Of a stretch of 64,000 bases of DNA, positions 18,728 through 26,914 are shown in pieces. Origin of the DNA: Blastopirellula retiformator (lineage in GTDB: Bacteria; Planctomycetota; Planctomycetia; Pirellulales; Pirellulaceae); contig NZ_SJPF01000006.1 in the NCBI RefSeq assembly GCF_007859755.1, positions 10 through 64,009 of the forward strand, given 5' to 3'. The notes under the pieces are model-generated. The model made no database searches. It was not told the DNA's origin and was given only the letters and a program-made list of their open reading frames with translations. Position numbers and translations under genes: made by a program. Numbering within the stretch: the first letter of the stretch is position 1; every line of letters begins with the position of its first letter.

Positions 18728-19291
18728 TCACTCCTTCGCCTGCGCGGTGACGTAGTTCGACAGGTGATGCACGTTTTCGGCGAACGTGCGACTACGAATC
18801 ACGCCCGAGGCGTTGTTTAGTTTTTGATAATGTTTCGTCGTTCCTGGTTTGATCCACGCACCGCGCTCGTCGAGTCCGGCGATCGCCGCCGAGACTTTCG
18901 CTACGGAGTAACTGGCCTGCTTCTTCGCCTGGCCCGCGTTCAGCCGATCGAGCGTCCGCGGGCGATAACGCTGGTACTCTTCGGCCAGCGCATCGACTCG
19001 CGAGTCGACCGTAAAGCTGTAGTGGGTCGGCACATCAGCGGCGTCGTAGGTTAACTGGTAGTCGTTCGTGAAGTAGAGCGGGCGATTTGTATGCAGTTCG
19101 TAAAACCTAGCCAATTTTTTGCCCGGCAACTGTGAACTCTTCAAATAAGCGAGCGCCGCGGGGATCGGCTCCAGGTACTTCGCTTTGCGCAACGTCGCTT
19201 TGGCGTCGGCCACCGTCGGCTCGACAGCCGAGACCGCGACTGCCGGTAACGAGCAGGCGAAAACGATCCACAGAAGCTGGGATTTTTTCAT
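18728..19291 (-). CDS. Secreted hypothetical protein
   Basis: About 187 residues from MKKSQLLWIVFACSLPAVAVSAVE, a good signal peptide. The body is alpha-helical with no metal or catalytic motif that I recognise. A frame 30 codons longer exists upstream but begins in sequence that looks non-coding. It appears to be the first gene of a pair with the small membrane protein that follows. Confidence 0.65.
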   Translation of the reverse strand: MKKSQLLWIVFACSLPAVAVSAVEPTVADAKATLRKAKYLEPIPAALAYLKSSQLPGKKLARFYELHTNRPLYFTNDYQLTYDAADVPTHYSFTVDSRVDALAEEYQRYRPRTLDRLNAGQAKKQASYSVAKVSAAIAGLDERGAWIKPGTTKHYQKLNNASGVIRSRTFAENVHHLSNYVTAQAKE

Positions 19292-19420
19292 AGAACCGAA
19301 ACTCCAGAAGGGGGCATCGGGAATTTCTCTGATTTTCGGTCCTCGCCGCGCGACACACAAGCAACCAGCAGCCATGAACATGTAATTAGGCGTTCATGTG
19401 ATCAACCTGGGGGACAAGAA

Positions 19421-19450
19421 AAGAGCAACGCCCGCTTAGCGAGCGGGCGT
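19421..19450 (-). terminator. Probable terminator hairpin
   Basis: The perfect stem ACGCCCGC/GCGGGCGT is followed on the minus strand by a T-rich but interrupted tract (CTCTTTTCTT). It lies about 65 nt beyond the stop of the zinc-ribbon gene at 19514. Confidence 0.5.
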
Positions 19451-19513
19451 CAGGGTGGGCAACTTCTGGGAAACTTCGTTCCGCGAGAGAAAGCGCCGCT
19501 TGGGGCGGTTTCT

Positions 19514-19771
19514 CTAGTGCACGCGGGTCGGCGACGCGAACAGCGCCGGATGGTGACTCCGGGCGGAGAGAAAGGCCTCGGCTTTACGCAGGGCCGTCTC
19601 TACCGAGTCCACTGCAGCGACTGGCTGCGCAGAGGACATACTGGGGTCACTCGCCATAAACTCCGCATGGCAATGTTGGCAAGAGACATTACGACCTAGG
19701 TCGTTTATCCGCACCTGCAGTCGCCGACCGCAAGTCGGACACTGCTGAATGAAGTAGGTAACGATCGACAT
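19514..19771 (-). CDS. Small zinc-ribbon protein
   Basis: 85 residues from the ATG at 19771, with GGAG about 9 nt upstream (the frame is open 33 codons further). A CPTCGRRLQVRINDLGRNVSC...CHAEF ribbon occupies residues 10-35 and resembles the ribbon heads of planctomycete membrane proteins. A short polar tail without other domains follows. Function unknown; metal binding is inferred from the two CxxC pairs. Confidence 0.7.
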   Translation of the reverse strand: MSIVTYFIQQCPTCGRRLQVRINDLGRNVSCQHCHAEFMASDPSMSSAQPVAAVDSVETALRKAEAFLSARSHHPALFASPTRVH

Positions 19772-20120
19772 CACGGAGTCTCCTACTACCGCAGGACCAA
19801 TCTCGCCCACTGACGATTGAGTGCGATTGTAGAAAAGTCGGATCCTGGGTTCAACAACCCAGCTTAACAAAGCGAAATTAATTTCCCTTTAAGGCAGGTG
19901 AGAGGGATTTTAATTCGCACTAATGAAGTAAATCGGAATTTATGGATTGACGCGAATTGACCGATTCCGCCACCCAAAATGACCGCAAATGCGATAACCA
20001 ATGCAGAAATCAGAGCTTGCGCGCTCCGCCTGGATTCAATTTGCAAGCTAAAGTTTGCAATAGGAATCAGCAGAGCATCACATTTACTTCTCTGATGCCG
20101 CCCCGCATTCTGCCAAGATC
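19772..20120. other. Intergenic spacer
   Basis: AT-rich compared with its neighbours, with no convincing gene. A 60-codon minus-strand frame with one hydrophobic stretch (19864-20046) would need a TTG start without a ribosome-binding site. This probably holds divergent promoters for the flanking genes. Confidence 0.4.
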
Positions 20121-20723
20121 ATGACTCGCCGCTACCTCGTACAATTTGCATGCGTGATAGCGCTTTTCTCCGCGCTGAGGGAAACGCATGCGCAGAATCT
20201 GGCGATTCGCGAGAAGCCATCGTTCGAGCAGATCGAACAGGTCGCCCGACGTCACTTCCTGGCGATCCGCGGTTTCCATGAAGACCAACTGCTGGTCGAG
20301 AGCGAAGTCCGCGACTTCTTGCCGCAACTGCGGCAACTTGGCTGGTGGTCGTTTCCGTGGCGCCGAGTCCCCCGCTACAGCCTGTCCGACGATCAATTTA
20401 TCGTGAACCTGGTCTACGTGCGGCGGCCTCCGGTCGAACTCCCCCGCTGCATCGCGACGCCCGAGAAGGTCTATAACCGGATGGAGCGTCTCTCCTACTC
20501 GCCGATCGGCCGCATCCTGCTGTTGGAACTGGTGCAGCGCGACGATTTCTACTCGGCGATTCTGGAAGATCCCGAGACGCTTTGTGCAGAAAGCGACATC
20601 TTGTCCGAACTCGACGTCGTCGCCTCGGTCCGCGAGTTGAAGCTCGACGAACCGACCGGCCACGTCTATACGCTGCAGCAATTGGTCGATTCGCTGCGTC
20701 GCGAGTATACGACGGTCAACTAA
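20121..20723 (+). CDS. Secreted hypothetical protein
   Basis: 200 residues: MTRRYLVQFACVIALFSALR then THAQN looks like a signal peptide with an Ala-x-Ala-type cleavage site. The mature part is acidic and alpha-helical, with no motif I recognise. The opposite strand carries an equally long frame (20067-20681) without signal peptide or start signals; I judged that one a shadow. The gene is convergent with the cyclophilin gene, with 12 bp between stops. Confidence 0.65.
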   Translation: MTRRYLVQFACVIALFSALRETHAQNLAIREKPSFEQIEQVARRHFLAIRGFHEDQLLVESEVRDFLPQLRQLGWWSFPWRRVPRYSLSDDQFIVNLVYVRRPPVELPRCIATPEKVYNRMERLSYSPIGRILLLELVQRDDFYSAILEDPETLCAESDILSELDVVASVRELKLDEPTGHVYTLQQLVDSLRREYTTVN

Positions 20724-20735
20724 AGCGAAGACGAG

Positions 20736-21452
20736 TTAGCGCACGCGTTTGGCCGATTGAATCACGACCGTCTCGACCGGCAGACCAGGGAAGCCTTCGA
20801 CATCTTTGACCGGAGCGGCGGCGATCTTGTCGACCACGTCCATCCCTTCGATCACTTCGCCAAAGACGCAATAGCCATACTTCTTTTCATCATCTTCAAC
20901 ATGATCCAGATTCGGATTGTCGGCCAGGTTGATGAAGAACTGGTTGGTCGCCGTGTGGATGTATTCGGGATCGCGGGTCATCGCGATCGCGCCGCGGACG
21001 TTCTTCAAGCCGTTCGCCGCTTCGCTTTGAATTTCGGTGCGGGTCGGCGTCGCTTCGAGATCGGCGGTGAACGATCCGCCCAAAATCATTGAGTCGGTGG
21101 CGACATAGTGAAAGATCGTCCCGTCGTAACGACCCGACTCGACGTAGTTGTTCAAAAAGTTGTCGACCGTGGCGGGCGCCTTTTCGGAGTTCAAGCGAAG
21201 TTTGATCTCGCCGTAGTTGGTCGTCAAAACGACTTCCGGATGACTCTCGCGGGCCATCGGACGATACGCGTCGGTCATTTCCTCTGGCTCGACCGAGACC
21301 GGCGAACCGCTCAGCGAATCTCCCCCGGCCGCCGGAGCAGCCGAACCACCGTCAATCGAAGCGGCAGGCGGACTCGTTTCGCTGCCGCATCCAACGGCGA
21401 ACAAAACGGAGAGGGCAAGAATCGACAAGAACAGATTGGGATAAGAACGCAT
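20736..21452 (-). CDS. Cyclophilin-type peptidyl-prolyl isomerase lipoprotein
   Basis: 238 residues from the ATG at 21452. The N-terminus MRSYPNLFLSILALSVLFAVGC ends in a lipobox (FAVGC), so the protein is probably lipid-anchored outside the cytoplasmic membrane. A Ser/Gly/Pro linker precedes a cyclophilin domain (VVLTTNYGEIKLRLNSEKAP, then YDGTIFHYVATDSMILGG and YGYCVFGEVIEGMDVVDKI). It should catalyse proline cis-trans isomerisation during folding of exported proteins. The canonical FHR is FHY here, so activity may be reduced. Confidence 0.87.
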   Translation of the reverse strand: MRSYPNLFLSILALSVLFAVGCGSETSPPAASIDGGSAAPAAGGDSLSGSPVSVEPEEMTDAYRPMARESHPEVVLTTNYGEIKLRLNSEKAPATVDNFLNNYVESGRYDGTIFHYVATDSMILGGSFTADLEATPTRTEIQSEAANGLKNVRGAIAMTRDPEYIHTATNQFFINLADNPNLDHVEDDEKKYGYCVFGEVIEGMDVVDKIAAAPVKDVEGFPGLPVETVVIQSAKRVR

Positions 21453-21640
21453 TTCGAAAACGCCTCCGTGCGCGCTGGGATGCTGGCAAACGTTGCTGGC
21501 GTCTATCTTTGGGATTTTTGCTATTTGACGCAAGCTCGCTTTTTCAGGGGGTGACATTCGCAGAAACCCCGCCCACCAGGGCGCCCGGCGCTCGCCTTAC
21601 CTACGACAGATCACCTTGTCTTGCGGGGCAACGAGGACTA

Positions 21641-21667
21641 GCATTTAATAAGCATCAAATTAAATGC
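21641..21667. promoter_or_regulatory. Perfect 9-9-9 inverted repeat before an antitoxin gene
   Basis: GCATTTAAT (21641-21649) and its exact complement ATTAAATGC (21659-21667) are separated by 9 nt, just before the ribosome-binding site of the Phd-type antitoxin. The position and symmetry fit an autoregulatory operator. Confidence 0.65.
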
Positions 21668-21681
21668 GAAAGGAATGCTCC

Positions 21682-21990
21682 ATGCTCAATCTAGAAAATG
21701 GCGTCGATTCGCTGACCAACTTCAAGCGACAGACATCGGAGTACTTAAGACAGCTTCACGAAAGCGGCTCGCCAATGGTGCTTACCGTCAACGGCAAGGC
21801 GGAAGTGGTCGTGCAGGACGCCGCCGCTTACCAGCGACTCGTCGAACTCGCCGCCCGGGCGGACCAGCAAGAAACCTTGGCCGCCATTCGCACCGGTCTG
21901 GCCGATGCCGAAGCAGGCCGAGTGAAGCCAGCCCGGGAGGCGCTAAAGGAGTTGGCGAAGAAGTTCGGCATCTCAGAATCTGATCAATAG
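21682..21990 (+). CDS. Phd/YefM-type antitoxin
   Basis: 102 residues from the ATG at 21682 (AAAGGA 7 nt upstream; another ATG lies six codons earlier). The N-terminal Phd/YefM fold reads MLNLENGVDSLTNFKRQTSE then GSPMVLTVNGKAEVVVQD, the DNA-binding and dimer part. The C-terminal helix would cover the toxin. The partner toxin gene begins 2 nt downstream but is split by a mobile element, so the antitoxin is probably orphaned. Likely self-repressed via the inverted repeat upstream. Confidence 0.88.
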   Translation: MLNLENGVDSLTNFKRQTSEYLRQLHESGSPMVLTVNGKAEVVVQDAAAYQRLVELAARADQQETLAAIRTGLADAEAGRVKPAREALKELAKKFGISESDQ

Positions 21991-21991
21991 C

Positions 21992-22468
21992 ATGGCGTAT
22001 GACGTCATCTTGACCGCGCGGGCGGAAGCCGATGTAGCGTCGGTGCTTCGGTGGTTTCACGACCAACAGGCAATCATCGCGGGCAACCGATGGTTCGGCC
22101 ATTTGATGATAAAACTAACTGCCTTTTGAAAAATGCCATCGTGGCATTTTTCAACCTCGCCAGGCTCAGAGCATAGCTCTTCGCGGCTCGCAAAATAACG
22201 ACTTACGTCGTTAATTTGGGATCGCATCCCTGCGATCACGCAGTCCGTCGAGAAAATCAACGAACTGCTAACCACGCTGGAAAACCATCCGCAGCGCGGC
22301 GACTTGGCCGCGGAATCGGAGGAGATCGGGCAGGAAATCCGCGAAGTATTGCTTGGACATCGCCGATACAAGCATCGCATTCTGTTCCAGGTCAGCAGTC
22401 ACGTCGTCACCATATTACGCGTGCGGCACAGTTCGCGTGACTCCTTCACCCGAGAATATCTATCCTGA
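21992..22468 (+). pseudogene. RelE/ParE-type toxin gene split by element A
   Basis: The first 42 codons (21992-22118, MAYDVILTARAEADVASVLR...) read into the 149-bp element, where the frame stops at 22129. The remainder resumes at 22272 (TTLENHPQRG...RYKHRILFQVSSHVVTILRV) and ends at 22468. Removing the element and one CTAA copy restores one frame of 107 residues, the normal size of a RelE/ParE toxin. It should be inactive as it stands. Confidence 0.87.
22119..22267. mobile_element. MITE-like element family A, copy 2 (149 bp)
   Basis: The same 149-bp element as at 264-412, differing at only a small number of positions, flanked by CTAA at 22115-22118 and 22268-22271. The insertion is clean: removal restores the toxin reading frame. 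The internal hairpins are conserved between copies. No gene is encoded, so movement would need a transposase from elsewhere. Confidence 0.87.
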
Positions 22469-22608
22469 TTCAAAAATTTGCAGTCGAACCGATGGAAACG
22501 TAGATTGATAAGGTCTACCCCGTTTCCGTCGCCTGGTTCACGATAGTGCACGGATGAAATCTTGAAGTCGGCACTCCGATCGCAATTTTCGTAAAAGGCT
22601 CTCCTTCC

Positions 22609-23130
22609 ATGAAGACGCACCAGACAAGCTCACGCCAATCCCTGCTAGTTCTCTCCGCCTCCCTGCTCCTCTTGATCGCGACCTGCTTTTCTGCGACCCC
22701 AACTTTCGCTGCGGATGACGCAGATGCCATTCAAGGAACGTGGAACTTTGTCGAAGGTGAAGTGAACGGAACCTCGCTCGGCGAGATCCTCAAACGGCAA
22801 GGCATCACCAAGATGCAGGTCCAGTTCTCGGACGATGTCATGTCGATGTCGGGATTTGGTCCTCGCAATCAGCAGTGGGAATTCTCGCTGGATGAGACGA
22901 AGAATCCGAAAGAGGTTCGACTCGTCGCGGTCGAAACCGCTGGAAAGGCGGCAAAAGGGACGAAGCTTACCGCGATCTACGAGCTTGAAGGAGACCAGTT
23001 GAAGCTTTGCCTGCCGGGCGACGAAACGGTCGGCGTACCCAAGGATTTCAAGGCGCCCGCCGAATCACGACTTTCGTCCCTGATGCTGAAGCGTCAAACC
23101 GACAAAGAAGAATCCCCCGCCAAACCGTAA
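22609..23130 (+). CDS. Secreted TIGR03067-domain protein
   Basis: 173 residues. It has a long N-region and signal sequence (SLLVLSASLLLLIATCFSAT then TFAAD), followed by DAIQGTWNFVEGEVNGTSL and ALYELEGD-type strands (here AIYELEGDQLKLCLPG). This is the lipocalin-like TIGR03067 domain expanded in planctomycetes, with unknown ligand. It stands alone between the broken toxin gene and the convergent glycosyltransferase cluster. Confidence 0.85.
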   Translation: MKTHQTSSRQSLLVLSASLLLLIATCFSATPTFAADDADAIQGTWNFVEGEVNGTSLGEILKRQGITKMQVQFSDDVMSMSGFGPRNQQWEFSLDETKNPKEVRLVAVETAGKAAKGTKLTAIYELEGDQLKLCLPGDETVGVPKDFKAPAESRLSSLMLKRQTDKEESPAKP

Positions 23131-23139
23131 TGCAATCGC

Positions 23140-24705
23140 CTACAGCCAGCCCAGGTATTCCTGATACCGATAAATCCACGGATGCGACCACGGGTTGAGC
23201 GCCGGGTAAGCGGCCGATGCCGCCGAGATCAGCAGCAACAGCGCCGCCAGCCAACAGGCCCACCGTCGCTTCGCGCACCAATCGGCGGCCGGTTGAAGCG
23301 TGACCAGCCAAAGCGGGATCAGCCAGAAGAGCCAACGGAAGCCAGAGCAAACGCCGCCGTAGTTGCGATCCTTCAGCGGGCGGAAGGTATAGAACAGCAC
23401 GCAGACGATCGTCAGCGTGGCGATCATGATCGTCACGTCCCGCCATTGGCGATCGTCGCCGCGCAGTAGCATCACGCCGCCGACGACCGACAAAATCCAG
23501 ATCGGCGTCAGCGAGAAGACGCCATGATGCCCGACCAACATGTGGAAGAGGTACGTCAGCCGCGACTGTTCGCCCAGGTCGACCCCCTTCTTCACGCCGT
23601 CGCGCCAGTAAGTGTCGGCATAGTCGTACCAGCGATCCCAGGTGCGAACCTCGATTACATTATCGACCTTTTGCAGCGCCCAGCGGCGATCGACGATTGG
23701 GTCATCCAACACCCAGCGGTCCCCGGCTTCGCGAACCTGAAGTTCCGGCGTCTCTGAGAGCTGCACGTCCAACGCGGCGAACTTTGCCCGGACCGGTTCC
23801 GGCACTTCTCCCTGGTCGAGTTCGGCCGCCGCTGCATCTACATCCAGCGTGGCGATTGCCGGACCATCGCTACGGTGCGCGTACGGCGGCTTCCAACTTC
23901 CATGGGCCCAGTAGGTCGTCCCAAACGAAGCGATCGCCACCAACAACGCGCCCGGCACGCCGGCAACGAGCGTCTTGGCAGGCGCCTTGATCAGCAAGGC
24001 CAAACCGAGCAGCCCCAGCAGCGACAGCGCCGGCAAGTCATTCGCCGCCGCAAATGCTGCGGCAAACCCAGCGCCAAAAAAGAGCCATGCGTCCCGTTTG
24101 CCATCGATCCAGATCCGCGTTCCCAGGTCAATCGCCACCATCGTCGCAACGGCGGCGACCAAATGGTTGTTGATTGTGATGGCGAACGTCGTCAGAAACG
24201 TGCCGAATGCCGCCGTGGTGAAGATAAACAGGCGTCCCCAATCGCTGCGACCGTAACGCTCCAGCATCGCAATCAGCGACGCGAACATCACCAGCAGCAA
24301 ACCGACGTTGGTGATCACCAACATGATCCGGGCGACGTAAAATGGATAACTGCCGAGCGACAATCCCATCCCATTTTTGATCACCCAATATTCGCCCGCC
24401 AACATCACCGCCATCAGCGGCGGCTTGCTCGAATAGTAATGACGTTTGCCATCCGCGCCGACGTGGTAGACCTTGTCGATCGAATCCCAGCGGCGATCGG
24501 CGATCACATCGTCGATGGCGAACGTGCCGTAGTCAACCAAGGATCGGACCGTCGCCCAGCGGCTGCGGTCATTGGCGCTCATAAAGGGATGCTTGCCATG
24601 GTTGGCCGACATCTGGCCGATGCGGCCAATGATCGTGCCGACGCTCACGGCGATCAGCAACACGTAAATCGCCAGGCGCAATTGTCGGTTGGCGTCGTCG
24701 GTCAT
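23140..24705 (-). CDS. Polytopic membrane protein, probable glycosyltransferase (GT39/ArnT-like)
   Basis: 521 residues with about ten hydrophobic helices, starting MTDDANRQLRLAIYVLLIAVSV. The first loop carries acidic residues (LVDYGTFAIDDVI) and KHYYSSKPPLMAVMLAG-type text, consistent with lipid-linked sugar transferases of the PMT/ArnT superfamily. I could not confirm a family motif. It overlaps the preceding GT2 gene by 4 nt, which points to coupled translation and a joint role in lipid-linked glycosylation. Confidence 0.72.
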   Translation of the reverse strand: MTDDANRQLRLAIYVLLIAVSVGTIIGRIGQMSANHGKHPFMSANDRSRWATVRSLVDYGTFAIDDVIADRRWDSIDKVYHVGADGKRHYYSSKPPLMAVMLAGEYWVIKNGMGLSLGSYPFYVARIMLVITNVGLLLVMFASLIAMLERYGRSDWGRLFIFTTAAFGTFLTTFAITINNHLVAAVATMVAIDLGTRIWIDGKRDAWLFFGAGFAAAFAAANDLPALSLLGLLGLALLIKAPAKTLVAGVPGALLVAIASFGTTYWAHGSWKPPYAHRSDGPAIATLDVDAAAAELDQGEVPEPVRAKFAALDVQLSETPELQVREAGDRWVLDDPIVDRRWALQKVDNVIEVRTWDRWYDYADTYWRDGVKKGVDLGEQSRLTYLFHMLVGHHGVFSLTPIWILSVVGGVMLLRGDDRQWRDVTIMIATLTIVCVLFYTFRPLKDRNYGGVCSGFRWLFWLIPLWLVTLQPAADWCAKRRWACWLAALLLLISAASAAYPALNPWSHPWIYRYQEYLGWL

Positions 24706-25697
24706 ACGGTCGTATCAGAGCTGGTCGTGTCAGGAAGTTTGGTATAGCCGGACGTTTCCGAGATCGAATAGGGCGCCTGGCCGTGAGAGTTCTGCGCGGT
24801 GATCAATTCAGCCAACAGCCCGACCATCAGGAACTGGGTTCCCAACAATAGCGCCGTGATCACGTAGAAGATCATCGCCGTTTCATGAATGTGAATCGGA
24901 TTCAAACCGAGCGCCGGAATGCGCGACAACACCCACCACAGCGCCAAGATCACCATCCCCAAGCCGCCAAAGGCGAAAAAGGCCAAGCCGATGCCACCCA
25001 GCAAATGCTGCGGACGTTGGCCGAACCCGGTGATGAACTTGACGGTCAGCAGATCAAGGAAGCCTTTGAAGATCCGGAAGAAGCCATACTTCGACTGGCC
25101 GAACTGCCGAGCCCGGTGATTGACGACGATCTCCCCCACTTTCCAACCGCGGGCCGCCGCCAACACCGGCACAAACCGATGCAATTCGCCATACAGGCGA
25201 ACCTCGTCAAAGATCTCGCGGCGATAACATTTGAAGCCGCAGTTGTGATCATGCAGCCGCACGCCGGTCAATGTGCTGACCATCCAGTTGAAGATCCGCG
25301 ACGGCAACACTTTGTGCCACGGGTCATGGCGGACTTGCTTGTAGCCGCTGACGACGTCGAGCCCGCTGTCAAGCTTCTCCAGGAATCGAGGAATCTCGGC
25401 TGGATCGTCTTGCAGGTCCGCGTCCAGCGTCAGCACCAGGTCGCCGCGAGCCGCCCGAAACCCAGCATCCAGCGCCGCCGCTTTGCCAAAATTACGACGA
25501 AAGCGAATCGCATTCACATTCGGATCGCTGTCGGCCAGTTCCTGCTCGACCTTCCACGAACCATCTTTGGAACCATCGTCAACAAAAATGATTTCGATCT
25601 GATAATCATTAGCGGCGGCGACATCGGTGAGTTCGCGATGAAGCTCTCGCAGGCTATCTTCTTCGTTATAGACGGGGATGACGGCGGAAAGACGCAA
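24702..25697 (-). CDS. GT2 glycosyltransferase, DPM1/GtrB type
   Basis: 331 residues. A GT-A catalytic domain (VIPVYNEEDSLRELH, IIFVDDGSKDGSW, LTLDADLQDDP) is followed by two C-terminal membrane helices. This matches polyprenyl-phosphate hexosyltransferases, which load a sugar on undecaprenyl phosphate at the inner face. It follows the flippase-like gene by 38 bp and overlaps the downstream membrane glycosyltransferase by 4 nt. Together the three genes form a plausible sugar-lipid synthesis, translocation and transfer module. Confidence 0.9.
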   Translation of the reverse strand: MRLSAVIPVYNEEDSLRELHRELTDVAAANDYQIEIIFVDDGSKDGSWKVEQELADSDPNVNAIRFRRNFGKAAALDAGFRAARGDLVLTLDADLQDDPAEIPRFLEKLDSGLDVVSGYKQVRHDPWHKVLPSRIFNWMVSTLTGVRLHDHNCGFKCYRREIFDEVRLYGELHRFVPVLAAARGWKVGEIVVNHRARQFGQSKYGFFRIFKGFLDLLTVKFITGFGQRPQHLLGGIGLAFFAFGGLGMVILALWWVLSRIPALGLNPIHIHETAMIFYVITALLLGTQFLMVGLLAELITAQNSHGQAPYSISETSGYTKLPDTTSSDTTV

Positions 25698-25735
25698 GGC
25701 GTATCTCGTTTCTTTTCGATCGGCCAGACGCCGCG

Positions 25736-26779
25736 TTAACGGGCGATCGGCGGGGTGGGAACCGAATCGTCGACGGGCGCATCGGCTGCTTTACGTCGCG
25801 AAAGGGCGAAAGGGAGAATATACAGGATAATTGAGATTACGATTTCCGCCACCATCCAAGAAACCCGCAACAGCACCGCCGACACCACCGCCACCGGCCG
25901 GCCGAAGACCGGCGCCGTCAGCTGCATCAGGATCAGCTCGCGAATTCCAAACCCACCAGGTAGCAAAGAAACAAACCCCGCAATCATCGCCAGCGCCACC
26001 GAGGCAATCAGCAGCGGCAACGTCTGCCACATTTCGGGCGCCGCCGCGACAGCGCCCGGAATCGATCGCATCGCGGCCAGATAACTGAGCCCCATCAGCG
26101 TCCAGGCAATAAAGTAGAAAACCCAGCCGATTCCCATCAGGCCGTAGTTGAGCCCGTGCATGTGCTCTTCCAGTCGCGGATTCAGCCGCGTGATCCGCAG
26201 CAAGACGATCACCTTGCGAAAGATCGGCGGCAAAGTCGGCACAAACGCGCACAGTCCCAAAGCCGCCGCCACCGCCAACAGAATCGTCTGCTCGCGAAAC
26301 AGCACCGCCAGGATCACGCCGGAGTACGCGGCGCCGACCGCGATCATGGTCAGCGTCTCAATAAAAACCGCCACGACGGCGACCGTTTTTTCGACATGCG
26401 GCCCCTGAATCAGGCTGGTCCGCAACACGACCACCATCGCCTTGCCGGGGACATATTTGCCGAGATGGCCGATAAAGAAGGCCCGTACCGCCATCCCATA
26501 CGACGGCTGTTGCCCCAGCGCCCGCAGGACAAAGTACCAATAAGAGGCCATCGGCAGCGACGCGAGCGCGTAGATGGCGCCCGCGACCACGAGCCATTGC
26601 CACTGGATCGCGCCGACCGACTCGCCATGGGCGCCCATATCCTGGACCGCCTTGGAGACGTTCCACCAGACCCCCGCGACCACGACGAGAAAGATGACAA
26701 TCTTCGCTGCCAGCGTCAGCCAACTCTTCCATGATTTTTTCGGAGAGGATTCTTCGGTCGGGGGCACCAGCAAACTCAA
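25736..26779 (-). CDS. Lysylphosphatidylglycerol synthase/UPF0104-like membrane protein
   Basis: 347 residues, about eight membrane helices. It carries the family segment GHLGKYVPGKAMVVVLRTSLI and the Gly/Pro-rich loop LLPGGFGIRELIL. The family is an integral-membrane domain shared by MprF and AglD-like proteins; roles in lipid or sugar-lipid translocation are proposed. Its place at the head of the glycosyltransferase operon supports that. Substrate unknown. Confidence 0.82.
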   Translation of the reverse strand: MSLLVPPTEESSPKKSWKSWLTLAAKIVIFLVVVAGVWWNVSKAVQDMGAHGESVGAIQWQWLVVAGAIYALASLPMASYWYFVLRALGQQPSYGMAVRAFFIGHLGKYVPGKAMVVVLRTSLIQGPHVEKTVAVVAVFIETLTMIAVGAAYSGVILAVLFREQTILLAVAAALGLCAFVPTLPPIFRKVIVLLRITRLNPRLEEHMHGLNYGLMGIGWVFYFIAWTLMGLSYLAAMRSIPGAVAAAPEMWQTLPLLIASVALAMIAGFVSLLPGGFGIRELILMQLTAPVFGRPVAVVSAVLLRVSWMVAEIVISIILYILPFALSRRKAADAPVDDSVPTPPIAR

Positions 26780-26914
26780 CTCAGGTAATTTCTAGGTAAC
26801 AATCCGAGTTTATTCTGTGCCGAAACCGATTTCGCCACAAGCGCAGCTGCCGCGCGGCGAAATCCAGTCTGATAAAATGCGTCGCAAACGCAATTCTCAC
26901 CCCAGCCAAGCCAA

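Noticed and set aside
19864-20046. Small minus-strand frame with one hydrophobic stretch
   Set aside because: It would need a TTG start without upstream signal; not supported as a gene.
20067-20681. A 204-codon minus-strand frame opposite the secreted hypothetical gene
   Set aside because: No signal peptide or ribosome-binding site; the plus-strand reading has both a signal sequence and a normal composition.
21992-22129. A complete 45-residue protein from the first part of the toxin gene
   Set aside because: It ends inside the inserted element and holds less than half of the toxin fold; it is the truncated remnant, not a separate gene.
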